Positions 1-8,923 of a stretch of DNA of 64,000 nt are shown one piece after another. Location: contig CALXIQ010000038.1 of NCBI GenBank assembly GCA_944388405.1, forward strand, positions 1 through 64,000. The letters run 5' to 3'. Position numbers and translations under genes: made by a program. The notes under the pieces were generated by a model. It was not told the DNA's origin. It saw only the letters and a program-made list of their open reading frames with translations, and ran no database searches. Every line of letters starts with the position of its first letter. The first letter of the stretch is position 1. This stretch comes from an uncultured Ruminococcus sp. GTDB taxonomy: Bacteria; Bacillota; Clostridia; Oscillospirales; Ruminococcaceae.

Positions 1-11
1 GTAAGCCGTCT

Positions 12-62
12 GCAAATTTTCATTTCTCCGTCGCCTCCGGCTCCTACAAAATGAAAATTTGC
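12..62. repeat. 14-bp perfect inverted repeat
   Basis: Arms at 12-25 (GCAAATTTTCATTT) and 49-62 are perfect reverse complements around a 23-base loop. The stem is AT-rich and no T-run follows it, so it is not a textbook terminator. It lies at the very edge of the window, so the gene it belongs to is unseen. It could be the end of an upstream transcript or a dispersed palindromic element. Confidence 0.5.
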
Positions 63-154
63 GATATTCTACTTATCACTATATTTTTTTGAGAGTATGT
101 GTCAACTATCATTGACTACTGAACAAAGTCAAATTTCTGCCTCGTCGGGTTTAT

Positions 155-183
155 TTGACTTTTTGTCGGTTGTATGCTAAAAT
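155..183 (+). promoter_or_regulatory. Putative promoter of the PP2C gene
   Basis: TTGACT at 155-160 and TAAAAT at 178-183 are separated by 17 bases, about 37 bases before the chosen start codon. Confidence 0.5.
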
Positions 184-219
184 TGCATTGGTATATTTTC
201 AGATGATAAGAGAGTGTTT

Positions 220-1203
220 ATGAATTATTATATTTATGGTTTTACAAGCAAAGGCAACTACAGAAAGCATAACGAAGATTGTATGCTTATAAACCGGGAA
301 ACCGTCCGAGAGGGCGGCTTTGAATCGGTGTGCTCCGCTCCCTTTCTCTCCGCGGTGTGCGACGGCGTCGGGGGAGAGCAGGCAGGGGAGGTGGCATCTG
401 AGCTTTGCGTAAGATGTCTGTCAATTACCGATTATGATTCTTCGGTAGATCTGGACAGGCATATTATGAACATCCACACCAGGATAATAAAAAACGGCAT
501 TTCCGCTCCCGACTCGGTGAATATGCAGACTACCCTTTGCTGTCTTGCGGTGGACGAAAACGGCAGGGCAGAGTGCTATAACGTGGGGGACAGCAGAATG
601 TACCGCTATGTAGGCGGCTGTGTTCGTCAGATAACGGTAGACCAGACCTACGGCAGATTTTTGTACGACATGGGTGAAATCGACGGAATCTCCCAGCTTG
701 AGCCGTCAATGCGAAATGCTATAGTGTCCTCCTTGGGAAGCGTTTTGCAAAAGCCTTGCATAGACCGCTTTGAATTTGTAACCCCCTTCGGCAGTGAATC
801 CGATGATACGGTGCTTATCTGTTCGGACGGCGTTTCCGACTATGTTTCCGATGACGAGTTTGAAATAGCCATGAAAATTGACACCATGACCTTTAAGGAA
901 AAGATACAAGCCCTTTGTCGCCTTGCACTGAGAAACGGCAGCACCGATAACGTTTCGATTATTGGCATAAAGCCCTACAATACTCCCGAAGAGTATCAAA
1001 AGCTTGTTGAAGCTGAATCTGCTGCCGACATTCCCGACAGCACTCCCGATAATATTGCCGAAGTAACTGTTCCTAAGCAGGACTTAGCGGAGAATGAAAA
1101 TCCGGACGAACATATAGAAATTCACACTCAGCGGTTGGCAGAGCAGGCGGATTCAAGTCTGCAAAAGCTGTTTGACGATCTTGAAAAATTTAAAAACACC
1201 TGA
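220..1203 (+). CDS. PP2C-family serine/threonine protein phosphatase
   Basis: Metal-dependent protein phosphatase that removes phosphate from Ser/Thr residues of cytosolic proteins. The family motifs appear in order: RKHNED near the N-terminus, DGVGG, a GDSR motif, SDG and a final DNVS, which supply the metal-binding aspartates. The catalytic domain fills about residues 1-245. A further ~80 residues are acidic and of low complexity with no recognised domain. ATG 220 is preferred over GTG 214 because the AAGAGAG at 208-214 is then properly spaced. It is a lone gene ending at a bidirectional terminator shared with galE. The usual PrkC-type kinase partner is not in the window, so its substrate is unknown. 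Confidence 0.85.
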   Translation: MNYYIYGFTSKGNYRKHNEDCMLINRETVREGGFESVCSAPFLSAVCDGVGGEQAGEVASELCVRCLSITDYDSSVDLDRHIMNIHTRIIKNGISAPDSVNMQTTLCCLAVDENGRAECYNVGDSRMYRYVGGCVRQITVDQTYGRFLYDMGEIDGISQLEPSMRNAIVSSLGSVLQKPCIDRFEFVTPFGSESDDTVLICSDGVSDYVSDDEFEIAMKIDTMTFKEKIQALCRLALRNGSTDNVSIIGIKPYNTPEEYQKLVEAESAADIPDSTPDNIAEVTVPKQDLAENENPDEHIEIHTQRLAEQADSSLQKLFDDLEKFKNT

Positions 1204-1223
1204 TTATCATACAAAAGACAATA

Positions 1224-1262
1224 AAAACGCATGAAGCCGTAAATTAAAGCTTCATGCGTTTT
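1224..1262. terminator. Bidirectional terminator between the PP2C gene and galE
   Basis: Arms at 1224-1237 and 1249-1262 (AAAACGCATGAAGC and its complement) form a 14-bp stem flanked by A and T runs on both sides, fitting convergent transcription. Confidence 0.8.
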
Positions 1263-1299
1263 GTTTTTGCCGTCAGAATATAATATCTGTGAGGTGAAA

Positions 1300-2313
1300 T
1301 TAGAGTCCGTTAGGATTGTTTTTGGTAAAGTTCCAGCCGTCAGCCGCCATTTCATCAAGGTCGTACTTAGCTTCCCAGCCGAACAGCGCCTTAGCTTTGT
1401 CGGTGTTGGCATAGCATACAGCAATATCTCCCGCGCGCCTTGGCATTATCTCATAGGGAATCTTTTTGCCGCAGGCTCTTTCAAAGGCGTGAAGAACGTC
1501 CATAACGCTGGAACCTTTGCCTGTACCCAGGTTTACCGCTTCAACGCCGGTATGCTCCAGAACGTATTTTAAAGCGCACAGATGACCTGAAGCCAGATCA
1601 ACTACATGGATGTAATCACGCACGCCTGTTCCGTCGGGAGTATCGTAGTCGTTTCCGAAAACCCCCAGACGTTCAAGCTTGCCTGAAGCAACCTGAGCGA
1701 TGTAAGGGAAGAGGTTGTTGGGTATTCCGTTAGGGTCTTCGCCGATAAGTCCGCTCTTGTGAGCGCCGATAGGATTAAAGTATCTCAGAAGTGAAATTGA
1801 CCATTCGTTATCGGCAGTAAAAACGTCCTTTAAAATCTGCTCAATCATAACCTTTGTATATCCGTAAGGATTGGTTGAGGAGTTGGTAGGCATTGTTTCA
1901 ACGTAAGGCGCAGGATTGTTTACACCGTACACCGTAGCTGACGAAGAGAAAACAATCTTCTTGCATCCGTGGGCTCTCATAGCCATAATAAGCATAAGAG
2001 TACCGGTAATGTTGTTGTGGTAATATTCAACCGGCTTTTGAACCGATTCGCCCACCGCCTTAAGTCCTGCAAAGTGAATAACTGCGTCAATTTTGTTTTC
2101 ATCAAATATTTTATTCATTGCCTCAAGGTCAAGGATATTAGCCTCATAGAATTTAAAATCCTTACCGGTTATTTTTTTGATTCGGTTAAGCGCCTCAGGC
2201 TTTGAGTTTGAAAAGTTATCAACCACCACAATATCATAACCTGCATTCAGCAGTTCAACGCAGGTGTGGCTTCCGATAAATCCCGCTCCGCCAGTTACAA
2301 GAATGTTTGCCAT
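1300..2313 (-). CDS. galE: UDP-glucose 4-epimerase
   Basis: Interconverts UDP-glucose and UDP-galactose in the Leloir pathway and supplies UDP-galactose for envelope glycans. The protein begins with the Rossmann NAD-binding motif GGAGFIGSH. It carries the SDR catalytic pair as a Ser (FSSSATVYG) and YxxxK (YGYTK), with the GVRDYIHVVDLA segment typical of GalE. About 337 residues is the normal length. ATG 2313 is chosen because AAGGA at 2323-2327 sits nine bases before it and the Rossmann motif then starts at residue 3; the ATG at 2331 lies upstream of that ribosome site. Monocistronic, with its own promoter and a terminator downstream. Confidence 0.93.
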   Translation of the reverse strand: MANILVTGGAGFIGSHTCVELLNAGYDIVVVDNFSNSKPEALNRIKKITGKDFKFYEANILDLEAMNKIFDENKIDAVIHFAGLKAVGESVQKPVEYYHNNITGTLMLIMAMRAHGCKKIVFSSSATVYGVNNPAPYVETMPTNSSTNPYGYTKVMIEQILKDVFTADNEWSISLLRYFNPIGAHKSGLIGEDPNGIPNNLFPYIAQVASGKLERLGVFGNDYDTPDGTGVRDYIHVVDLASGHLCALKYVLEHTGVEAVNLGTGKGSSVMDVLHAFERACGKKIPYEIMPRRAGDIAVCYANTDKAKALFGWEAKYDLDEMAADGWNFTKNNPNGL

Positions 2314-2367
2314 TGCAATCAGTCCTTTCATGTAAATAAGTTAAAGAATGATTTTATCTCTAATGTT

Positions 2368-2396
2368 AGTATAACACATATCAATTTGGATTTCAA
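2368..2396 (-). promoter_or_regulatory. Putative galE promoter
   Basis: On the minus strand TTGAAA (2391-2396) and TATACT (2368-2373) are 17 bases apart, about 55 bases before galE. Confidence 0.55.
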
Positions 2397-2457
2397 GAAT
2401 TATTTGCTTATCGTCCCATATAAATTTCGTTGCACCCTGACATGCAGCGGTAAATAC

Positions 2458-2492
2458 AAAGCGGACTGCCTTACGCTTTGGCAATCCGCTTT
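2458..2492 (-). terminator. Terminator after the LCP gene
   Basis: Arms at 2458-2470 and 2480-2492 pair (AAAGCGGA with one mismatch further in), 20 bases downstream of the LCP stop codon. Confidence 0.65.
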
Positions 2493-2511
2493 ACGATTAA
2501 ATATTTTGGCT

Positions 2512-4053
2512 TTAGTATCCGTATATTGTTTCGTCAAGGGTCTGACGGCACAAGTCAAAATTTACGTTGAGTATCGACTGACCGTTGTCGGTAGTGCCGT
2601 AGCTGTAAGCGTCGTCCATTGGGATACGAAGCTGCTGAGTTTCATAGCCCAGAATAAAGGGAGCCCGGTAGGTGAGGAAATAAAGCTCCGATTTTGTCAT
2701 ATTGGTAGTAAGGTTGGAAAGACAAGTCTTTGCAAAGGTGTCAAGTTCCAGAGGGTTGAGGGTTGTGGCTTTTTCAAGGATTTTTGAAATAACGATTCTT
2801 TGTCTTTCGGTGCGTTCAAAATCCGCATTTCCCACATATCTAAGTCGGGCATATGCAAGCGCCTGATTTCCGTTTACGGTAATTCCCTCACCGCCTGAGG
2901 TGAGATAATCGGTGCCTTTTTCGTTGCCGAGATACTTGTTCTGCTCGTCCATTGGGTCTTTCATGCCCTCGGCTTCTGCGTCGGAAATGTCAAGCTCTAT
3001 ACCGCCCGCTGCGTCAACAATATCAATAAACGAGAAGAAGTCGATGTAAACATACTTGTCCACTTCAATGTCGAAGTTAAGCTCTATTGTGTCCATAAGC
3101 AGCTCCGCTCCGCCGTAAACGTAAGCGGCGTTCATTTTATTCCAGCCGTTTCCGGGGATTTCAACGTACATATCTCTCATAAACGAGGTCATTGTTGTCT
3201 GCTTGGTGGCTTTGTTTACCGACATAAGAATCATAGAATCGGTTCTTCCACGGGTGTCCGCATCTCTGGTGTCAGAGCCTATTATCAGCACATTAAGCAC
3301 ATCGTCTGAACTCATTGAAGCATTTGTAACGCTTCTTTCACCCGTTTCCACATAGTTCACCATGCCAAGGTATCTAAAAATAAGTAGTTGCAGCAAAATA
3401 AGCAGCACCAATATTATAATAATCAGACATATAAAAAACCTTTTAACGGGCGAGCGTCTTTTTTCATCATTCATTTTATTTTTATCAGCCTTTTTCTTTT
3501 GTTTGCCTGTCTGAGCTTTGGAATATCCGCCGTTGTTGTCAGACGATGGTTTGTATGATTTGTTTTTTGTGTTGTAGTTTCTCTCGCCGAATCTCAGCGG
3601 CTCGTCATTTTTTATCCGCTGAGGTGAGAAATTGCGGCTTCTTTGTCCTGAGGAAGCCGGGCGGTTGCTGCTTTGTGCCGGTTGCCTTTGTCCCGAATCA
3701 GGTCGGCTGCCGGATGTGGACGCTGTCCGTCGGTTTGTGCCCTGTGCCGGACGTCTTTGCCCCGTACCCTGGCGACTGCCGTTGCGGTTTGGTGCAGTAG
3801 GTTGTCGGTATGAGCTATCGGAAGCGGGCGTTCTCCTGCCGTTCTGATTCTGGCGGTTCAGGTCGTATTGCTCAAATTGTAAATCTCCGCCGTCACGGTA
3901 TTCCTCGGGAGAGCTTCGGTCAAGCTGTGCATATCGTCTTAGCTGTTCTTCATACTGCCGTTGAAATTCGTCGTAGTTTTCAGTTCGGTTGTTATATTCA
4001 GCGTTAAAGCGATTGTTGTCTGTAGTTCTGTTGTTATTATTCTCTCTGTTCAA
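2512..4053 (-). CDS. LytR-CpsA-Psr (LCP) family cell-wall glycopolymer ligase
   Basis: LCP proteins transfer lipid-linked anionic polymers such as teichoic acid or capsule to peptidoglycan outside the membrane. The first ~180 residues are a disordered cytosolic tail rich in Asn, Gln, Arg, Ser and Pro. One hydrophobic segment follows (about residues 207-232), then the LCP domain with VLIIGSDTR, the RTDSMIL core and the SFMRDMYV stretch, whose Asp and Arg residues bind the polyprenyl phosphate substrate in this family. At 513 residues it is longer than usual because of the tail. The start is a TTG at 4053 with a near-perfect ribosome site (AGAAGGAGGT, 4061-4070). Single gene. Confidence 0.85.
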   Translation of the reverse strand: MNRENNNNRTTDNNRFNAEYNNRTENYDEFQRQYEEQLRRYAQLDRSSPEEYRDGGDLQFEQYDLNRQNQNGRRTPASDSSYRQPTAPNRNGSRQGTGQRRPAQGTNRRTASTSGSRPDSGQRQPAQSSNRPASSGQRSRNFSPQRIKNDEPLRFGERNYNTKNKSYKPSSDNNGGYSKAQTGKQKKKADKNKMNDEKRRSPVKRFFICLIIIILVLLILLQLLIFRYLGMVNYVETGERSVTNASMSSDDVLNVLIIGSDTRDADTRGRTDSMILMSVNKATKQTTMTSFMRDMYVEIPGNGWNKMNAAYVYGGAELLMDTIELNFDIEVDKYVYIDFFSFIDIVDAAGGIELDISDAEAEGMKDPMDEQNKYLGNEKGTDYLTSGGEGITVNGNQALAYARLRYVGNADFERTERQRIVISKILEKATTLNPLELDTFAKTCLSNLTTNMTKSELYFLTYRAPFILGYETQQLRIPMDDAYSYGTTDNGQSILNVNFDLCRQTLDETIYGY

Positions 4054-4085
4054 TCAGGTGACCTCCTTCTACACAAGCTTATTTT

Positions 4086-4114
4086 ATTATATTACGAAAA
4101 GCCGCAAAAGTCAA
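4086..4114 (-). promoter_or_regulatory. Putative LCP gene promoter
   Basis: Minus strand TTGACT (4109-4114) and TATAAT (4086-4091), 17-base spacing, just upstream of the strong ribosome site. Confidence 0.6.
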
Positions 4115-4155
4115 TTTTAAGCGAAAATTTCTCAGAAAACTATCACAATTACAGC

Positions 4156-4229
4156 AAAAAAGGGAGGTCACACCTTACTCCTGCAAGGAAATTTTCCTCA
4201 CTCTTTGCAGGCGATGCTGACCGTCCCTT
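4156..4229 (-). terminator. Long nested-hairpin terminator after parC
   Basis: Three nested inverted repeats: outer arms 4160-4170 and 4218-4229 (AAGGGAGGTCA type), middle arms 4180-4186 and 4205-4211 (CCTGCAA), and a core GGAAATTTTCC at 4187-4197. Read on the minus strand the structure ends in six T residues, as expected for a rho-independent terminator of the topoisomerase operon. Confidence 0.65.
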
Positions 4230-4284
4230 GATTGTTATTCCCAATATCGGCAGAAATCCTGCCAGCCTTTTGTAAACGCCGTGA

Positions 4285-6531
4285 TTAAAGCATTGTCATC
4301 TGGTCGGGGTCGGGAATATCCTTCGCAAAGCTTCCCGCAACAGGGATAGTCTTGCTGCGGTATTTTGAAAGCTGCGCGGCTGTTTCTTCCGAGATTAAAA
4401 ACGCCTTTTCAACCGTTGACTTGGCTTTCAGTGTCATAACCTGAACCCCAATGGTATCCCGTGAGGACTTGGGCAGCAGCAGTGCGGTGTTGAAAATCAT
4501 GGCTCTGCCGTTGGTGGTTCTCAGCATTATTTCAGCATTGTCCCGTACAAAGAACGCTGCAATAAGCTTTGATTTACCCGAGTAGGCGTTGCTCAGCTTT
4601 TTTCGGTTGGTTTTGGTTTCATAAGCCTTTAGGGGAACCTTCGCTACCTTTCCGTTTTCAAAAACAAATAGCATATACCCCTCGTAATCGGTAGTGGAAA
4701 CCATGTACATGAAACTTTCGCCCTCGTCAAAGGAAAGCTTGGCGGGAATGTAATCTCCCAGGTCGCTGGCTTTGGTGTTGTCAAAAGCGGAAGCCTTTGA
4801 TTTGTACACCTGACACTTGTCGCTGAAAAACAGCAGCTCGGCTTTGTTTGTGGTTTCAATCTCCTGGGTGATAAAATCCCCTTCCTTAAGCTTGTGCTCG
4901 CCGGACATTCTCAGCGACTGGGGAGTTATCTTCTTAAAGTAACCGCTTTGCGAGATAAAGAGGGTACACTGATAGTCTGGAGTTTCGTCTTCTATCTCAA
5001 CCTCTTCAATATCGTTTTTGTAGAAGAACTGGGTTCTGCGGGGCTGACCGTATTTTTTCGCCACCTCTTTAAGCTCGGAGATTATAATGTTCTTGATTTT
5101 ACTTTCGCTTCCCAGAGTTTCAGAAAGCTCGGCAATTTCCTTTTCAAGCGCATCCGTTTCATCAAGACGCTTCATAATATATTCACGGTTTAAATGCCGC
5201 AGCTTTATTTCTGCAATATACTCCGCCTGAGCTTCGTCTATCCCGAAGCCTACCATCAGGTTGGGAACAACCTCGTTTTCCTCTTCCGTTTCTCTGATAA
5301 TTTTTATCGCCTTGTCTATATCAAGAAGAATTTTACCCAGCGCCTTTAACAGGTGAAGCTTGTCCCGCTTTTTGTCAAGGTCAAAGGTTATGCGGCGTTT
5401 TACGCAGTCGATTCTGAAATACGTCCACTCTTTGAGAATATCGTAAACTCCCATTACCCTGGGGTATCCGTGGACTAAGATGTTAAAGTTGCAAGAATAG
5501 CTGTCCTGAAGGGGAGTGAGCCTGTAAAGCTTCTGCATAAGCTTGTCAGGGTCAACGCCACGTTTAAGGTCAATGCCTATTGTAAGCCCTGTTTTGTCCG
5601 TTTCATCTCTGATGTACTGAATTTCCTTGATTTTTCCCGCCTTCACCAGGGCGATTATCTTTTCGATAATGGCTTCTACCGTGGTGGTGGCAGGTATTTC
5701 GGTTATTTCAAGGCAGTTTGCCGATTTGTCGTATTGATATTTCGCCCTTAGTTTTATAGAGCCTTTTCCCGTGCGGTAGATTTTATCAAGCTCATCCTCG
5801 TCGTAGAGGGCATACGCTCCACCGGGGAAGTCGGGTCCTTTCAGCGTTTCAAGGGCGTTGTGATTGGGATTTCTCATAAGCGCAACGGCTGTTTCGCACA
5901 CCTCGCTAAGGTTAAAAGAGCATACCGCCGACGCCATGGACACACCGATTCCCACATTTGAGTTTACCAGAATTGAAGGGTAGGAAGCGGGAAGCAGGGT
6001 AGGTTCCAGCATGGTGTTATCATAGTTAGGCACGAAATCCACCGTGTTTTTGTCAATATCCTTGAAAAGCTCGGCGCAGATAGGCTCAAGCTTTGCCTCG
6101 GTGTAACGTGAAGCGGCGTACGCCATGTCCCTTGAATACGCCTTTCCGAAGTTTCCCTTTGAGAGAATGTATGGGTGAAGCAGGCTTTCGTTGCCTCTTG
6201 CAAGTCGCACCATGGTTTCGTATATTGCTCCGTCGCCGTGGGGGTTAAGCTTCATTGTCTGTCCCACTATATTGGCGGACTTGGTGAGGTTTCCCGTGAG
6301 CAGTCCCATTTTGTACATAGTGTAAAGCAACTTTCGGTGAGAGGGCTTAAAGCCGTCAATCTCAGGAAAAGCTCGTGAAACTATAACGCTCATAGCGTAG
6401 GGCATGTAGTTTTTCTCGAGGGTAAGGGTAATGGGTTCCTCCACCACCTGACCCGCTCCCGCAATATATGCCCCTGCCTGTTCGGGAGAAGTTATTTTAT
6501 TTTTATCGGGTTCTTTTTTCTTTCTTGCCAA
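4285..6531 (-). CDS. parC: Type IIA DNA topoisomerase subunit A (topoisomerase IV, ParC-like)
   Basis: The DNA breakage-reunion subunit of a type II topoisomerase that decatenates or relaxes DNA, working with the subunit B encoded just upstream. The catalytic tyrosine is Tyr143 in AASRYTE, after the conserved FKPSHRKLLYTM and NPHGDGAIYETMVRLA segments of the helix-turn-helix and quinolone-resistance region. The C-terminal part carries beta-pinwheel-like repeats. It is 748 residues long and lacks the clear GyrA-box of a gyrase, which favours topoisomerase IV. The start is a TTG at 6531 behind GAGGTT. It lies 77 bases after parE. It could also be called a second, divergent gyrase-like pair. Confidence 0.87.
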   Translation of the reverse strand: MARKKKEPDKNKITSPEQAGAYIAGAGQVVEEPITLTLEKNYMPYAMSVIVSRAFPEIDGFKPSHRKLLYTMYKMGLLTGNLTKSANIVGQTMKLNPHGDGAIYETMVRLARGNESLLHPYILSKGNFGKAYSRDMAYAASRYTEAKLEPICAELFKDIDKNTVDFVPNYDNTMLEPTLLPASYPSILVNSNVGIGVSMASAVCSFNLSEVCETAVALMRNPNHNALETLKGPDFPGGAYALYDEDELDKIYRTGKGSIKLRAKYQYDKSANCLEITEIPATTTVEAIIEKIIALVKAGKIKEIQYIRDETDKTGLTIGIDLKRGVDPDKLMQKLYRLTPLQDSYSCNFNILVHGYPRVMGVYDILKEWTYFRIDCVKRRITFDLDKKRDKLHLLKALGKILLDIDKAIKIIRETEEENEVVPNLMVGFGIDEAQAEYIAEIKLRHLNREYIMKRLDETDALEKEIAELSETLGSESKIKNIIISELKEVAKKYGQPRRTQFFYKNDIEEVEIEDETPDYQCTLFISQSGYFKKITPQSLRMSGEHKLKEGDFITQEIETTNKAELLFFSDKCQVYKSKASAFDNTKASDLGDYIPAKLSFDEGESFMYMVSTTDYEGYMLFVFENGKVAKVPLKAYETKTNRKKLSNAYSGKSKLIAAFFVRDNAEIMLRTTNGRAMIFNTALLLPKSSRDTIGVQVMTLKAKSTVEKAFLISEETAAQLSKYRSKTIPVAGSFAKDIPDPDQMTML

Positions 6532-6608
6532 TTATTTAACCTCGCTTTTCAGTGTTGTGTCATTACAACGATTTGCAATCGGTACAGCGTTGCCAAAAGG
6601 CTTTTATT

Positions 6609-8591
6609 TTACGAAATATCCGCCATGTCAAGATAATCGTGACCGTTCTGGCTGATAAAATCCTTTCTGCCCTGAAGATTTTCACCCAGAAGCATATCAA
6701 ACATAAACTGGGTGTCCTCCACCGAGTCGGGATTTACCTTTATAAGCCGCCTGGTTTCGGGATTCATTGTGGTAAGGGACATCATGTCAGCCTCGTTTTC
6801 GCCCAGACCTTTTGAACGTTGTATTGTAAATTTCTTGCTGCCGATTTCATTAAGTATCTGAACCTTTTCGCTTTCGTCGTAGGCAAAATAGGTTTTGTCC
6901 TTTGTGGTTATCTCAAACAGCGGAGATTCGGCAATATAAACATATCCCTGCTCAATAAGGGTAGGAGTAAGACGGTAAAGCATTGTAAGGATAAGCGTTC
7001 TTATCTGGAATCCGTCAACGTCCGCATCGGTGCAGATAACAATCTTGCTCCATTTAAGGTTTTCGATATTGAAAAGCGACAAATCCTTGTTGGCTTTTGA
7101 TTTAACCTCCACGCCGCAGCCCAGCACCTTTATAAGGTCGGTTATAATTTCGTTTTTGAATATTTTATCGTAATCCGCTTTAAGGCAGTTGAGGATTTTT
7201 CCTCTTACCGGGATAACTGCCTGAAACTCAGCGTCACGAGCCATTTTTACCGAGCCCAGCGCCGAATCACCCTCAACTATATAAAGCTCACGCCTTGAAA
7301 GGTCCTTTGAGCGGCAGTCCACGAATTTCTGCACCTGATTTGAAAGGTCTATTGTGCCGGTAAGCTTTTTGGCAATGTTAAGACGGGATTTCTCGGCGTG
7401 CTCACGGCTGCGCTTGTTTATAAGCACCTGCTCCGCTATCTTGACCGCCTCATCGGGATTTTCTATAAAATAAATCTCCAGCTGATGCTTGAGAAAATCC
7501 GTCATACATTCCTTGATAAACTTATTGGTGATAGCCTTCTTGGTTTGATTGGCGTAGGAAGTCTGGGTGGAAAATGAGCTTGAAACTAAAATAAGGCTTT
7601 CCTCCACGTCGGCAAAGGTTATCTGTTTTTCGTTTTTCTGATATTTTCCGTTATTTTTTAGATAGGCGTTTATCTGACTTGTGAATGCCAGCTTCACCGC
7701 ATCCTCGGGAGAGCCGCCGTGCTCAAGGTAGCTGGAATTGTGGAAATATTCCTGCTTCTTCAGCTGATTTGAAAAGGTGAAGGCAACCGCCAGTTTTACC
7801 TTGTAATCGTCCTTGTCCTCACGGTCACGGCCTTTTCTGTCACCCTGAAAATATTGCACTGAGGTTAGAGCCTTGCCGTCGGCGATTTCCGCAACATAGT
7901 CGGCAATACCGTTTTCATACTTGAATACCTGCTCCTCAAAGCTGCCGTTTTCGCGCTGGAATCTGAAAACAAATTCTACGCCCGGGTTTACCACTGCCTG
8001 CTTTTTCAAAACGTCCTCAAAATATTCACGCTCGATATTTATATCGGTAAAAACGTCCAAGTCAGGCTTCCAGTGAGTTTTTGTGCCGGTCTTTTTGCGG
8101 GTGGTTTGCTCTTTCTTCAAGCCCCCGATGTTCTCTCCCTTTTCAAAGTGAAGAGTGTATTTGTATCCGTCACGGTAAACCTCAACATCCATAAATTCGG
8201 AAGCGTACTGGGTAGCGCAGGCACCCAGGCCGTTAAGTCCCAGCGAATATTCATAGTTTTCGCCGCTGTTATTGTTGTATTTTCCGCCGGCGTACAATTC
8301 GCAGTAAACAAGCTCCCAGTTGTATCTTTCCTCAGCCTTGTTGTAGTCCACCGGACAGCCCCGTCCGAAGTCCTCAACCTCGACGCTGTTGTCGTTGTAT
8401 TTTGTCAGGATAATTTTATTTCCGTTGCCGTCCCTCGCTTCGTCTATGGAGTTGGAGAGAATTTCAAATACAGAATGTTTGCACCCTTCAAGTCCGTCTG
8501 AGCCGAATATAACGGCAGGGCGCTTGCGCACTCTGTCTGCGCCTTTAAGGGATACTATCGATTCGTTGTCATAATCGTTTCTTTTCGGCAT
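6609..8591 (-). CDS. parE: Type IIA DNA topoisomerase subunit B (topoisomerase IV, ParE-like)
   Basis: The ATPase subunit that captures and passes the second DNA duplex. A GHKL ATP-binding domain is visible (SNSIDEARDG, then EDFGRGCPV), followed by the transducer and a TOPRIM domain (IVEGDSALG and DADVDGFQIR) that binds catalytic magnesium. It is about 660 residues from ATG 8591. That start is chosen because GGAAGGACC precedes it and MPKRNDYD leads directly into the domain; an in-frame ATG 57 bases upstream would add an unlikely leader. First gene of a two-gene operon with parC. The upstream leader of about 145 bases contains a 9-bp hairpin (8659-8667 with 8686-8694). Confidence 0.88.
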   Translation of the reverse strand: MPKRNDYDNESIVSLKGADRVRKRPAVIFGSDGLEGCKHSVFEILSNSIDEARDGNGNKIILTKYNDNSVEVEDFGRGCPVDYNKAEERYNWELVYCELYAGGKYNNNSGENYEYSLGLNGLGACATQYASEFMDVEVYRDGYKYTLHFEKGENIGGLKKEQTTRKKTGTKTHWKPDLDVFTDINIEREYFEDVLKKQAVVNPGVEFVFRFQRENGSFEEQVFKYENGIADYVAEIADGKALTSVQYFQGDRKGRDREDKDDYKVKLAVAFTFSNQLKKQEYFHNSSYLEHGGSPEDAVKLAFTSQINAYLKNNGKYQKNEKQITFADVEESLILVSSSFSTQTSYANQTKKAITNKFIKECMTDFLKHQLEIYFIENPDEAVKIAEQVLINKRSREHAEKSRLNIAKKLTGTIDLSNQVQKFVDCRSKDLSRRELYIVEGDSALGSVKMARDAEFQAVIPVRGKILNCLKADYDKIFKNEIITDLIKVLGCGVEVKSKANKDLSLFNIENLKWSKIVICTDADVDGFQIRTLILTMLYRLTPTLIEQGYVYIAESPLFEITTKDKTYFAYDESEKVQILNEIGSKKFTIQRSKGLGENEADMMSLTTMNPETRRLIKVNPDSVEDTQFMFDMLLGENLQGRKDFISQNGHDYLDMADIS

Positions 8592-8736
8592 TAAAAAGGT
8601 CCTTCCTTTCAGATGTACAGTTGTGGATATATTGTACTGATTACGCAATAATAAATATATACCGCTGTTTAAGTCTGTTTTGTACCAGCGGTATCAAAGC
8701 ACTTTGTACAGAACTATATTTTCACGTTTACTTTTA

Positions 8737-8766
8737 ATTATAACACATATAATTTTGTTTTGTCAA
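8737..8766 (-). promoter_or_regulatory. Putative parE-parC promoter
   Basis: Minus strand TTGACA (8761-8766) and TATAAT (8737-8742) with an 18-base spacer. Confidence 0.65.
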
Positions 8767-8836
8767 ATGAGGTGGGTTGAGATATAAAATCTATTGCAAT
8801 GTTACACAAAAAGCATGCAAAATATAGGCAAGGCTA

Positions 8837-8865
8837 TTGAATCATTTGAGGAAATCTGATATAAT
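8837..8865 (+). promoter_or_regulatory. Putative phosphofructokinase promoter
   Basis: TTGAAT at 8837-8842 and TATAAT at 8860-8865, 17-base spacing, about 60 bases before the start codon. Confidence 0.6.
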
Positions 8866-8923
8866 TAATATGATAGGAATATCACAAGCGGTTATACTGC
8901 TTTAACGAAAGGAATATGATGTT

